The notes under the pieces are model-generated. The model was not told where the DNA came from. It searched no databases and saw only the letters and a list, made by a program, of their open reading frames with translations. A stretch of 49,546 nucleotides of DNA from Elainella sp. Prado103. GTDB taxonomy: Bacteria > Cyanobacteriota > Cyanobacteriia > Elainellales > Elainellaceae. The translations under genes were made by a program, and so were the position numbers. Of this stretch, positions 33,302 to 41,748 are shown piece after piece. Position 1 is the first letter of the stretch; each line of letters starts with the position of its first letter. The stretch covers positions 1 through 49,546 of the forward strand of contig JALOOM010000018.1 in NCBI GenBank assembly GCA_025454395.1. The letters are read 5' to 3'.

Positions 33302-33520
33302 TCAAAGTGATTCTGCTTCGGCTGAGTCTGGGTCAAGTTCCCAGCGCTGTCGATCGCGTTGTGTCAAAATTTCGTTGGTGCGGAGGAAAGCACGATCGTC
33401 CATCTCTAACCCTACCGCTCGGCCGAGTTGATCGACAATATCCATGTCGGGAGTTGGCGCTGTGCCTCCGACGGATTCATCACCAAGGTAGATCTGCTTG
33501 GCGATCGAGGTTGCATCCAT
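33302..33520 (-). CDS. Small conserved cyanobacterial protein (VGGTAPTPD motif, DUF6335-like)
   Basis: 72 residues. ESVGGTAPTPDMDIVDQLGRAVGLEMDDRAFLRTNEILTQRDRQRWELDPDSAE carries the VGGTAPTPD...VDxxxxAVGLE...RDxxRWELDP pattern I associate with a short cyanobacterial family of unknown function; the family name is from memory. This copy has a short N terminus compared with relatives. A 13-bp tandem repeat directly abuts the start codon (33521-33559). It lies between a tRNA and the U32 gene. Confidence 0.7.
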   Translation of the reverse strand: MDATSIAKQIYLGDESVGGTAPTPDMDIVDQLGRAVGLEMDDRAFLRTNEILTQRDRQRWELDPDSAEAESL

Positions 33521-33559
33521 TCACCCGGTCATTTCACCCGGTCACTTCACCCGGTCATT
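33521..33559. repeat. 13-bp tandem repeat, three copies, abutting a start codon
   Basis: TCACCCGGTCATT at 33521, 33534 (one change) and 33547. The array occupies the whole ribosome-binding region of the minus-strand small gene starting at 33520. Confidence 0.9.
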
Positions 33560-33580
33560 TTAGAAGCGTGGTCGGAGCAG

Positions 33581-33635
33581 GCTAATCCAGGGCTAATCCA
33601 GGACTAATCCAGGACTAATCCAGGACTAATCCAGG
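33581..33635. repeat. 11-bp tandem repeat, five copies, just after the U32 gene
   Basis: ACTAATCCAGG (first two copies GCTAATCCAGG) at 33581, 33592, 33603, 33614 and 33625. It ends 11 bp from the U32 gene stop codon. Confidence 0.9.
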
Positions 33636-33646
33636 ACAATCTAAGA

Positions 33647-36328
33647 CTAACCTAAGGTACCTCGGGTCACACCTAGCTGGTTTTGCAGCTTTAATTCTCG
33701 CCAGAGTTGGGATCCACGAATGTGATTTTGCAGTAGCCGCTGATAGTAATCGATTGTCTGTTGAACTTGGCTGGGGGATTCGTTGACAAACTCAATGCGA
33801 AACTGACGGGCACCAAGTTCAATGAATCGTTGCACATACTCCGCTCCGGTTTGGGCTTTGCCATTAAACACCGTATTACGACAGCCTGCATCGGCCTGCA
33901 AAATATGGCTGGTGCCGACTCGATCGCGCAATGCCACCTGATGAGTTTCGCAAGGGCGGCCACAATTAGTGTAATCGGTACCCTCGGATAAAAACGCACA
34001 GAATACGCAGTGCTCCATATGGAACATGGGCATATGTTGATGGATGGTGATTTCCAACCAATCCGGTGGACAGGATCGCAGCAAATCTTCCAGTTGTTGA
34101 CTATTGAGATCGTAAGAAGCAGTCATTCGCTCTAATCCTTGCTGCCTGAAATAACCAGCGGTTAAGGCGTTGGCTACATTCAATGAAAAATCACCGACAC
34201 AGCGATCGGCCGCAAAAAACTGAAGTTGATCATAATTCCGGATTAAATAACCATCGGCATTGGCCGATCGTACCTGTTGTAAAATCCACTGTTCACCCGG
34301 TTTAGTAATACGAGGCGGCGCAACATAAATCTGAGTGGCGGGAGATTGGGATCGTACCAGTTGCACCGCATCCCGGTAGCGACGGGGATCTTCAAGCTCG
34401 CAGTAGAGGGTAGACAACCCAGTAGCCAATGCGGACTGAAGTTGCTCTAAAGTTCGCACCAGTCCGATCAGGTTGGGTCGGTTGGGCCGTTCTGGCGAGT
34501 TAGACTGTTTTGGCGAGTTAGACTGTTCTAGCGAGTTAGACTGTTCTGGCAAGTTACCTATGGATAGCGTAAAACTAGGGGAGGAAGATCGGGAGTTGGT
34601 CGAGAGCAAATCGTGATAGGTGGACTCAGGGTGCAGTTGCCAGCGGTGGGGTCGCAGACGCAAATCGATCAACCGATCGACCACTTCGCGTCGGAGCCGA
34701 TTTAATTCACTCACCGGCAACAGGAGATCACCCTCTAGATGTACTGTTAATTGCCCTAACTCGAAGGGCGTGTTTCCCAGTCGTCCCAGTTGCTCCTGTA
34801 AACGTTCCAGGCTGAGGGGTTGATGATGGGCAGCAACCAGCGGCATGGTTGAACTCACCTCGACCACATGCCCGATTCGATCGCGGCCAATCACCGTCAG
34901 CGGCAAGCCGATCACCCCATGGACTTCCAGATCGATCGGTCGCTGAAACTGAGGAATCTCACTGGCATAGGTTTGGCGCAACTGCCGATCGAGTTCTGGA
35001 TCGCTGGTTTTCCAGAGCTTATCGCCCACGCGCACCCGACTGAGATCTAGATCCCGTCGTCCGAAGCTAATCCGAGTCATGCGACCTTGAGCCGTGACGG
35101 TATAGACTCGCCCTCCTTCTTCTTGGGCTTGCGGCTGTCCCTGATCAAACACCACTCCATCACCTGGCTTGACTGGAGCAACCCCCTCAAATTCAACATA
35201 ATCTTTGCCAACGCGGGTTACCGATCCTAAGTAAACACCCCGTTTTTTGCCAAATCGCGCATGGACGAGCGCTTGATTATCAATGCCGCGAAACCAGCCT
35301 GTATAAAGCCCACGAGAAAAGGACATCTCTAACCGATAGCGTTCTTCATCTGTGGCAGCATAAGTTGCTAGGGATGGCTTCAATGATTTATTGGGCGATT
35401 TATTGGGCAATTGCTGCTCAGATTCAGAAGAATCCGCAGTAGTGACCGCAGCCATCGATCGATCGATCGCCTGACGATAGATACGAGTCACATTCGCGAC
35501 ATACTCTGGTGCTTTCAAGCGACCTTCAATTTTGAGGCAACTGATGCCTGATTGAATCAGTTCCGGCAGCACATCAATGCCCGCTAAATCTTGGGGACTC
35601 AATAAATATTGCCGATCGCCCAGGGGAACGGTCTGTCCATCTGCAATCAACTCATAGGTCATCCGACAAGCTTGGGCACATTCACCCCGATTAGCCGATC
35701 GCCCCCCCAAAGCTTCACTCGTCAGGCATTGCCCAGAATAGGCGACACACAACGCCCCATGTACGAACACCTCTAGAGGCAGAGCCATTTGCTGAGCCTG
35801 GAGTTGCTGCTGAATTTTGTTGATTTCTTTTAATGAACATTCACGGGCTAACACAACCAACTGGCAGCCTAACGTTTTCGCAAACGCCACGCCAGCAGCA
35901 CTGGTCACCGTCATTTGCGTGGAGGCATGAATGGGAAAATCGGGCGATAGGTGGCGAATGAGCCGACAAATGCCAATATCCTGGACGATCGCGGCATCCA
36001 CTCCGGCGGTGATAATGGCTCGTAAATATTGCTCTGCGGTTGCCAGTTCAGATGGGAAGACTAGCGTATTCAGGGTGATGTAGCCCTTGACTCCCCGCAG
36101 ATGCAGAAACCCCATCAGCTCTGGTAAATCGGCTTCAGTGAAGTTGTGAGCCCGCATTCTGGCGTTGAACCGATCCAAGCCAAAATAGACGGCATCGGCT
36201 CCGTTCTCCACTGCTGCTTTCACACAGTCCCAATCTCCAGCCGGTGCTAGCAATTCTGGGCGTTTCAGTTCTGAAGGTTTCAGACCCGTAGGATCGCTGG
36301 TAGGTGGGTGTGACGGTAGGGCAGTCAT
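33647..36328 (-). CDS. U32-family peptidase-like protein (RlhA/YhbU type)
   Basis: 893 residues. ELLAPAGDWDCVKAAVENGADAVYFGLDRFNARMRAHNF opens the U32 domain. CLTSEALGGRSANRGECAQACR (about residues 205-226) is the conserved Cys cluster, and a second one, HCVFC...NCGRPC, lies near residue 785, consistent with iron-sulphur binding. Family members include RlhA (23S rRNA C2501 hydroxylation), UbiU/V and annotated collagenase-like peptidases; this long form with a middle beta domain is most like RlhA. An in-frame 18-bp repeat (34491-34553) gives QSN-type repeats in a linker near residue 600. The start at 36328 (MTALPSHPP) is preferred; 36373 is possible. Confidence 0.85.
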   Translation of the reverse strand: MTALPSHPPTSDPTGLKPSELKRPELLAPAGDWDCVKAAVENGADAVYFGLDRFNARMRAHNFTEADLPELMGFLHLRGVKGYITLNTLVFPSELATAEQYLRAIITAGVDAAIVQDIGICRLIRHLSPDFPIHASTQMTVTSAAGVAFAKTLGCQLVVLARECSLKEINKIQQQLQAQQMALPLEVFVHGALCVAYSGQCLTSEALGGRSANRGECAQACRMTYELIADGQTVPLGDRQYLLSPQDLAGIDVLPELIQSGISCLKIEGRLKAPEYVANVTRIYRQAIDRSMAAVTTADSSESEQQLPNKSPNKSLKPSLATYAATDEERYRLEMSFSRGLYTGWFRGIDNQALVHARFGKKRGVYLGSVTRVGKDYVEFEGVAPVKPGDGVVFDQGQPQAQEEGGRVYTVTAQGRMTRISFGRRDLDLSRVRVGDKLWKTSDPELDRQLRQTYASEIPQFQRPIDLEVHGVIGLPLTVIGRDRIGHVVEVSSTMPLVAAHHQPLSLERLQEQLGRLGNTPFELGQLTVHLEGDLLLPVSELNRLRREVVDRLIDLRLRPHRWQLHPESTYHDLLSTNSRSSSPSFTLSIGNLPEQSNSLEQSNSPKQSNSPERPNRPNLIGLVRTLEQLQSALATGLSTLYCELEDPRRYRDAVQLVRSQSPATQIYVAPPRITKPGEQWILQQVRSANADGYLIRNYDQLQFFAADRCVGDFSLNVANALTAGYFRQQGLERMTASYDLNSQQLEDLLRSCPPDWLEITIHQHMPMFHMEHCVFCAFLSEGTDYTNCGRPCETHQVALRDRVGTSHILQADAGCRNTVFNGKAQTGAEYVQRFIELGARQFRIEFVNESPSQVQQTIDYYQRLLQNHIRGSQLWRELKLQNQLGVTRGTLG
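34491..34553. repeat. In-frame 18-bp tandem repeat in the U32 gene
   Basis: Units of TCTGGCGAGTTAGACTGT at 34491, 34509 and 34527 with a half copy after. They encode the QSN(S)xE repeats of the inter-domain linker (about residues 592-613). Confidence 0.85.
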
Positions 36329-36450
36329 GGCATGGGAAACTAGAGCAAGAACAGGCAGGAACAACAACGGCACAAGTCCGGATTGTTCACTAGCTCAAGT
36401 ATGCCACGGACAATTACCAGACGGGGGTTTAGCTCAGTTTAGGATAGACT

Positions 36451-36510
36451 GGCGAATACTAATCAGACAAATACTAACCAGACGAATACTAACCAGACGA
36501 ATACTAACCA
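36451..36510. repeat. 15-bp tandem repeat, four copies, just upstream of the CHAT gene start
   Basis: GACGAATACTAACCA units at 36451, 36466, 36481 and 36496 with minor changes. The array ends 11 bp before the CHAT-TPR start codon. Confidence 0.9.
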
Positions 36511-36521
36511 TTAGGGTGAGC

Positions 36522-39395
36522 ATGAGCCAGGGAAACAGGATCAAGACAGCATTCTGGAAAAAATTGCGGTTTGGCTGGTTGCTCATCTTAACCTGCTGGG
36601 TTTGCCTGTGGTTTCATCCGGTTTTTGCCCAAATTTCTCCCCCTGTTGAATTTGCGCAATCTGAATTTGCGCGATCTGAATTTGCGCGATCTGAATTTGC
36701 GCGATCTGCACCTGGGATTACACCTCCGATCGCCTCAGCGGAGCAGCAAGCCATTCAGGCTGAAACTCTGGCTGAACAGGGGCGATCTCGCTTTCTGGTG
36801 GGGGATTGGGATGGTGCCAGAGAGGCTTTGCAACAGGCAGTCCAAGCCTATGAGCAGCAGGAGAATCGGTTACAGGGGGCGATTGTGTTCAGTAATTTGG
36901 CTCTGGTTTACCAACGACAAGGCCATTGGGATGCAGCCAATCAGGCGATCGATCGCAGTTTGACCCTTTTAGCGGCTGTTCCTGAAACCGATCAAGCACA
37001 AGTGTTGCCGCAAGTGCTCAATATTCAAGGTGAAATTCAGTTTGCGCGAGGACAGGCTGAAGCGGCTGTCAAGAGTTGGGCCGAAGCTGCTGATCGCTAT
37101 CAGCAGAATCAGGATCGATCGGGTTTGCTGAAAAGTCGGTTAAATCAAGCACAAGCTTTACAAACGTTGGGGTTCAATCGTCGAGCCGTAGATTTATTGA
37201 CGGCTTTGAGCCAGACTCTGACCGATCAAGATCCGCTGTCACTACAAATCCATCTGTGGCGCAGTCTGGCAGATCATCTGCAAAGAATCGGGAATCTTGA
37301 GCAGTCCGAGCAGGCACTCGATCGGGCTGAGCAGTTGATGCAACGCTTGGAACCTGAGGATCAGCCGGAGCTCGTTTTAGGAATTCACTCTGAAATTCAC
37401 TCCGAGATTCACTCTGAAATTCAAAACATAGCAGCAGCTATTGATCTGAGTCGAGCCAATTTGCTGCATAGTCAGGCGATCAGCCTACTTCAGCTCAATA
37501 ACCTGTCGCCAGCACAAGTCCAGTCCGTTTTAGCCCAACGCCCCCCAACAGATTCTTTATCGGCCATTGCCCTCTGGCAACAACAGGTGACGGTGGCTCA
37601 GCAGTTTGGGCAGCGAATGGAGCAAGCGATCGATCTTTATCAGCGATCGATCGAAATTGCAACAACGCCCCATGGGCAAATCCAGGCTGCTCTGAATCAG
37701 TTGACTGTCCTCCTAGAACTTCAGCAGTGGTCTACGGCAGCAGATCAGATTCCGATCATTCAAACACAGCTCGATCGCCAACCGCCACATCACCTCATTT
37801 GGACGCAGCAAATTCAACTCATCCTGGCGCAGATCAGGCTAGTGCAGGCAGGGGCATTACCCCGTTCAAGTCCGGTCGAGGCAACGATCGTCCAGCGATT
37901 ACAGCAAATTAATATCCAATCTCAGTCCAGTGGAGATTTGCGAACGGCTTCCTTTAGTCAGGGGTTGTTAGGTTCCTGGTATGAGCTGCAAAACCATCCT
38001 GCGGCGATGGGATCAACAGAACAAGCGTTAATGCTCGCGCAATCGATCAATGCGACCGATCTATCATATCGCTGGCAATGGCAGTTGGGACGACTCTGGA
38101 AACAAAAAAAAGAACGAGATCAAGCGATCGAGTCCTATCAACAAGCGATCATCAATCTGCAAGCACTTCGAAATGATTTGGTGGCGATCAATCAAGATGT
38201 ACAGTTTTCGTTTCAAACTCAGATTGAGCCTGTTTATCGAGAATTCGTAGAACTCTTATTAGGGGGCAATCCAACTGGTCAACAACTGTTGCAAGCCCGT
38301 CAAACCATTGAAGCATTACAGATTGCAGAACTGGATAACTTTTTTCGAGAAGCCTGTCTAGAAACCCAATTTGAAATTGATCGGGTTGTGGATCAACCAA
38401 CTACAGCGGCGGCCGTCCTCTATACCATCTTGTTGCCCGATCGATTAGAGGTGATTCTCAAGCTACCTCAGCAACCCCTGCAACATTTCATGACTCCCAT
38501 CGATCAAAGCCAGGTGGAAGCAACGGTAGAAAATTTGTTGGTGGAAGTCAAACGCCCCTATCGATCGCAACAATTTATGGGATTGTCGCAGGCACTCTAT
38601 GACTGGCTGATCCGCCCGGTAGAAGCGAGCTTGGCGGCACATCCTGTAGATACGCTGGTGTTTGTGCTCGATGGCTCCCTGCGCAGTTTACCTTTAGCAG
38701 CTCTGTTTGATGGTCAGCACTTTTTGATTGAAAAATATAGTGTCGCCCTTGCTCCCGGTTTACAACTGACCGATCCCAAACCCCTACAACAACAGCGCTT
38801 GAAAGTGTTGTTGGCTGGCTTAAGCGAAGCCCGTGCCAATTTCTCCGCCTTAAATTATGTGACCCAGGAAGTCAACGAAATTCAGGCTAATTTGCCTAGT
38901 CAAGTGTTATTGAATCAAACTTTTACGCAAGAGAATTTCCGTAAACGCCTGCAAGCTTCTGCCTTTCCGATCGTCCATGTCGCCACCCATGGTCAGTTCA
39001 GCTCTAATCTGTCAGAAACCTTTATTCTGGCTTGGGATCGCCCAATTAATATCAATGAATTGAGCCAACTGCTGCAAGTGGAGGAAACTCAGGCAGAGCC
39101 AGTTGAGTTATTGGTGCTGAGTGCTTGCCGCACCGCAGCAGGCGATCGACGAGCTGGGCTGGGCATGGCCGGGCTGGCAGTTCGATCTGGGGCTCGCAGT
39201 ACAATTGCCTCACTCTGGAGCCTGGACGATGGATCAGGAGCGGTGTTGATGGATCAGTTCTATCAGGCTCTAACACAAGCGTCTGGCTCGAAAGCAAAAG
39301 CGCTACAGCAAGCACAACTGGCTTTACTGCAAGATCCACGCTACGAATCTCCCCGCTTTTGGGCTCCTTATGTTTTGCTGGGTAACTGGCTCTAG
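36522..39395 (+). CDS. Secreted TPR-CHAT protein (caspase-like fold)
   Basis: 957 residues. A signal peptide or membrane anchor (WLLILTCWVCLWFHPVFAQ, about 20-38) precedes an array of TPR-like helices (about 75-600) and a C-terminal CHAT domain. The catalytic dyad of the caspase-like fold is intact: His in IVHVATHGQF and Cys in LLVLSACRTAAGD. Two in-frame repeats occur: EFARS x4 near the start (36648-36707) and HSEI x3 (37383-37418). CHAT proteins of this shape are common in filamentous cyanobacteria; their targets are mostly unknown. The start at 36522 (MSQGNRIKTAFWKK) is chosen for the signal peptide. Confidence 0.88.
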   Translation: MSQGNRIKTAFWKKLRFGWLLILTCWVCLWFHPVFAQISPPVEFAQSEFARSEFARSEFARSAPGITPPIASAEQQAIQAETLAEQGRSRFLVGDWDGAREALQQAVQAYEQQENRLQGAIVFSNLALVYQRQGHWDAANQAIDRSLTLLAAVPETDQAQVLPQVLNIQGEIQFARGQAEAAVKSWAEAADRYQQNQDRSGLLKSRLNQAQALQTLGFNRRAVDLLTALSQTLTDQDPLSLQIHLWRSLADHLQRIGNLEQSEQALDRAEQLMQRLEPEDQPELVLGIHSEIHSEIHSEIQNIAAAIDLSRANLLHSQAISLLQLNNLSPAQVQSVLAQRPPTDSLSAIALWQQQVTVAQQFGQRMEQAIDLYQRSIEIATTPHGQIQAALNQLTVLLELQQWSTAADQIPIIQTQLDRQPPHHLIWTQQIQLILAQIRLVQAGALPRSSPVEATIVQRLQQINIQSQSSGDLRTASFSQGLLGSWYELQNHPAAMGSTEQALMLAQSINATDLSYRWQWQLGRLWKQKKERDQAIESYQQAIINLQALRNDLVAINQDVQFSFQTQIEPVYREFVELLLGGNPTGQQLLQARQTIEALQIAELDNFFREACLETQFEIDRVVDQPTTAAAVLYTILLPDRLEVILKLPQQPLQHFMTPIDQSQVEATVENLLVEVKRPYRSQQFMGLSQALYDWLIRPVEASLAAHPVDTLVFVLDGSLRSLPLAALFDGQHFLIEKYSVALAPGLQLTDPKPLQQQRLKVLLAGLSEARANFSALNYVTQEVNEIQANLPSQVLLNQTFTQENFRKRLQASAFPIVHVATHGQFSSNLSETFILAWDRPININELSQLLQVEETQAEPVELLVLSACRTAAGDRRAGLGMAGLAVRSGARSTIASLWSLDDGSGAVLMDQFYQALTQASGSKAKALQQAQLALLQDPRYESPRFWAPYVLLGNWL
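36648..36707. repeat. In-frame 15-bp tandem repeat in the CHAT gene
   Basis: Four copies of GAATTTGCGCGATCT (first with A for G) encoding EFAQS-EFARS-EFARS-EFARS right after the signal peptide. Confidence 0.92.
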
Positions 39396-39462
39396 TGGGT
39401 TTCTAACCCCCAGACTACTAACCCCCAGACTACTAACCCTCAACTTTCTGCCACCCAGACTT

Positions 39463-41574
39463 CTAACGCCCCACTAACACGATCGTCGATCGGGCTCCAA
39501 CCAGAAAGGTAGACTGGTCTTGTAATTCTGGCTCGGTGCCAGGTTCCCAAATATCTTCTGGTGAGGGCATAGCAGTATTGACGAAGACATGCCATTTCAT
39601 TCCAGTCGGTAAATGGGGCAGTTCAAAGTGATGTCCTTCCCAGTGAACGTTCATCGCAACATAAACGAAGTCATCATAGCCATGGTCAGCTTGGGTGTAT
39701 TTGCCACAGAGCATAAATGCTAGTGTGCGGCAGTAGTCTGACCAATCGGGCTGATAGGCTTTAACGCCGTGCCAGCTCAGATCGGGATAGCCCACGTTCA
39801 GATAATCTTGCTGCTGAAAGTAAATGGGGTTGCGCAGGATCGGATGAGCATGACGAAAGGCAATACAGTTTTTGACAAAGCGGAAAAAGGCGGCATTGGT
39901 TTTCAGCAAACTCCAATCGAACCAGTTGAGAGCGGAATCATGACAGTAGGTGTTATTATTGCCATTCTGACTCCGACCCACTTCATCCCCCATCAGGAGC
40001 ATCGGCACGCCCTGACTCACCATCAAAATTGCGATCGCATTGCGCATTTGTCGTCGTCGCAGTGCCAAGATTTCTGGATCATGGGTGACTCCTTCCGCCC
40101 CACAATTCCAGCTATCGTTGTCATTCATGCCATCCTGGTTGTCTTCGCCATTCGCCTCATTATGTTTGCAGTCGTAGGCAAATAAGTCGGCTAAGGTAAA
40201 CCCATCATGGGCAGTAATAAAATTGACGGAGCTATCGACCGATCGTCCTGCCTTAGCATATAAATCTGGAGAGCCTTGCAGCCGCTGAGCTATATTGGTA
40301 ACCTGTCCATCTCCCCGTAAAAATCGCCGGATATCATCGCGATATTTGCCATTCCATTCACCCCAGCGATCGTAGTTCGGGAAAGAGCCCACCTGATAAA
40401 GCCCACCTGCATCCCAGGCTTCAGCGATCAATTTGCAGTTGGCTAACACGGGATCAAAGGCCAGAGTTTCCAGCAATGGCGGATTGGCCAACGGTTCACC
40501 TTTGGGATCGCGCCCTAAAATCGAAGCCAGATCAAACCGAAAACCATCAATGTGATACTCCGAAGCCCAGTAGCGTAAACAATCCAGCACAAAAATTCGC
40601 ACCACTGGATGGTTACAGTTCAGGGTGTTGCCGCAACCACTGAAGTTGAGGTAATGGCCATCAGGAGCCAGCATGTAATAGGTTTTGTTGTCTAAGCCAC
40701 GAAACGAAATGGTTGGGCCAGTTTCATTCCCCTCTGCCGTGTGATTGAACACCACATCCAGGATCACCTCAATGCCATTCTTATGGAGCTCACGAATCAG
40801 GGTTTTCAGCTCGATCGTTTGCTGCCCTTGCGCCCCTTTGGCGGCATAGCCTGCTTTAGGAGCATAAAAGCCGATTGTGCTGTAGCCCCAATAGTTAAAC
40901 AGCGGCTCGCCCGTGAGTGGATTGTGGCGAGGATTATCCAGCTCATCAAATTCAAAGATCGGCATTAACTCAACGCAGTTCACTCCCAATTCCTTCAGGT
41001 AGGCAATCTTTTCTTGCAAACCCGCAAAGGTACCTTGATGCTCAGGAGTCACTTTGGCAGAGGGGTGGCGTGTAAAGCCCCGGACATGCATTTCATAAAT
41101 CACCAGATCGCTGGCCGGAATTTCCAGGGGTCGATCGCCCTCCCAGTCAAATTCATCGGTGACAATCTGCCCTCGGTAGGGATAAATGCCATGCTCCTGG
41201 ATCGGGGCACCCCAGACATCTCGACCGCCAATGCTTTTAGCGTAGGGATCGAGCAAAATCTTGCGCATATCGAACCAATGGCCCGAACTGGGCGCATAGG
41301 GGCCATCCACCCGATAGCCATATTCTAGATTTTCGTAGTCTAGCCCTAGCACGATCATGCTAACCACATTGCCGAGCCGGAATTCCCGCAAAAACGGAAT
41401 CTCTGCAAAGGGTTGGGGTTTGCCTTTCTCAAACAGCACCAAAACGGCTGTTGTGGCATGGTTGGAATAAATCGAAAAGTTGACCCCACCTGGGATCGGT
41501 GTGGCACCAAAGGGAAAGGGATGCCCATGGCGCAACTCAAATTTGCCGTAAGTATAAGTTTGATACACTGTCAT
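39463..41574 (-). CDS. glgX: Glycogen debranching enzyme GlgX (isoamylase type)
   Basis: Hydrolyses alpha-1,6 branch points of phosphorylase-limited glycogen. The 703-residue protein has an N-terminal CBM48 (FPFGATPIPGGVNFSIYSNHATTAVLVLF), then a GH13 catalytic barrel: DVVFNHTAEG (region I), DGFRFDLAS (nucleophile Asp), LIAEAWDAGG (acid Glu) and TAHDGFTLAD (third carboxylate). WDRGE-type substrate loop FPNYDRWGEWNGKYRD is typical of GlgX. Length is normal. It is convergent with the CHAT gene and divergent from the mechanosensitive channel; in between lies a perfect 10-bp inverted repeat. With glk, it links glycogen breakdown to sugar phosphorylation in this window. Confidence 0.95.
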   Translation of the reverse strand: MTVYQTYTYGKFELRHGHPFPFGATPIPGGVNFSIYSNHATTAVLVLFEKGKPQPFAEIPFLREFRLGNVVSMIVLGLDYENLEYGYRVDGPYAPSSGHWFDMRKILLDPYAKSIGGRDVWGAPIQEHGIYPYRGQIVTDEFDWEGDRPLEIPASDLVIYEMHVRGFTRHPSAKVTPEHQGTFAGLQEKIAYLKELGVNCVELMPIFEFDELDNPRHNPLTGEPLFNYWGYSTIGFYAPKAGYAAKGAQGQQTIELKTLIRELHKNGIEVILDVVFNHTAEGNETGPTISFRGLDNKTYYMLAPDGHYLNFSGCGNTLNCNHPVVRIFVLDCLRYWASEYHIDGFRFDLASILGRDPKGEPLANPPLLETLAFDPVLANCKLIAEAWDAGGLYQVGSFPNYDRWGEWNGKYRDDIRRFLRGDGQVTNIAQRLQGSPDLYAKAGRSVDSSVNFITAHDGFTLADLFAYDCKHNEANGEDNQDGMNDNDSWNCGAEGVTHDPEILALRRRQMRNAIAILMVSQGVPMLLMGDEVGRSQNGNNNTYCHDSALNWFDWSLLKTNAAFFRFVKNCIAFRHAHPILRNPIYFQQQDYLNVGYPDLSWHGVKAYQPDWSDYCRTLAFMLCGKYTQADHGYDDFVYVAMNVHWEGHHFELPHLPTGMKWHVFVNTAMPSPEDIWEPGTEPELQDQSTFLVGARSTIVLVGR

Positions 41575-41711
41575 GCTCAGCTTGGCAACTGGTACAAAGT
41601 CACCCCTCCTCTATCATCTGGCAACTTGCCCCCCGCTAAGGTTGTTTTGACTACGGGATGGCAATCAATTTCTCATATTTTCTTCTTTCAAAGAATTTAG
41701 GCGTTCGGTTT

Positions 41712-41734
41712 CTCAGTATAGCTCCTATACTGAG
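41712..41734. promoter_or_regulatory. Perfect 10-bp inverted repeat between glgX and the MscS-type gene
   Basis: CTCAGTATAG-CTC-CTATACTGAG is a perfect hairpin or operator with a 3-nt centre. It ends 14 bp before the GTG start of the channel gene and lies 138 bp from the glgX start. A repressor site or a translational hairpin is possible; no T-run follows on either strand. Confidence 0.6.
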
Positions 41735-41748
41735 GCAGAGCTGTCATC

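Noticed and set aside
39404-39433. Two copies of a 15-bp unit between convergent CHAT and glgX genes
   Set aside because: Only two copies; too short to call as an array, and no terminator stem found.
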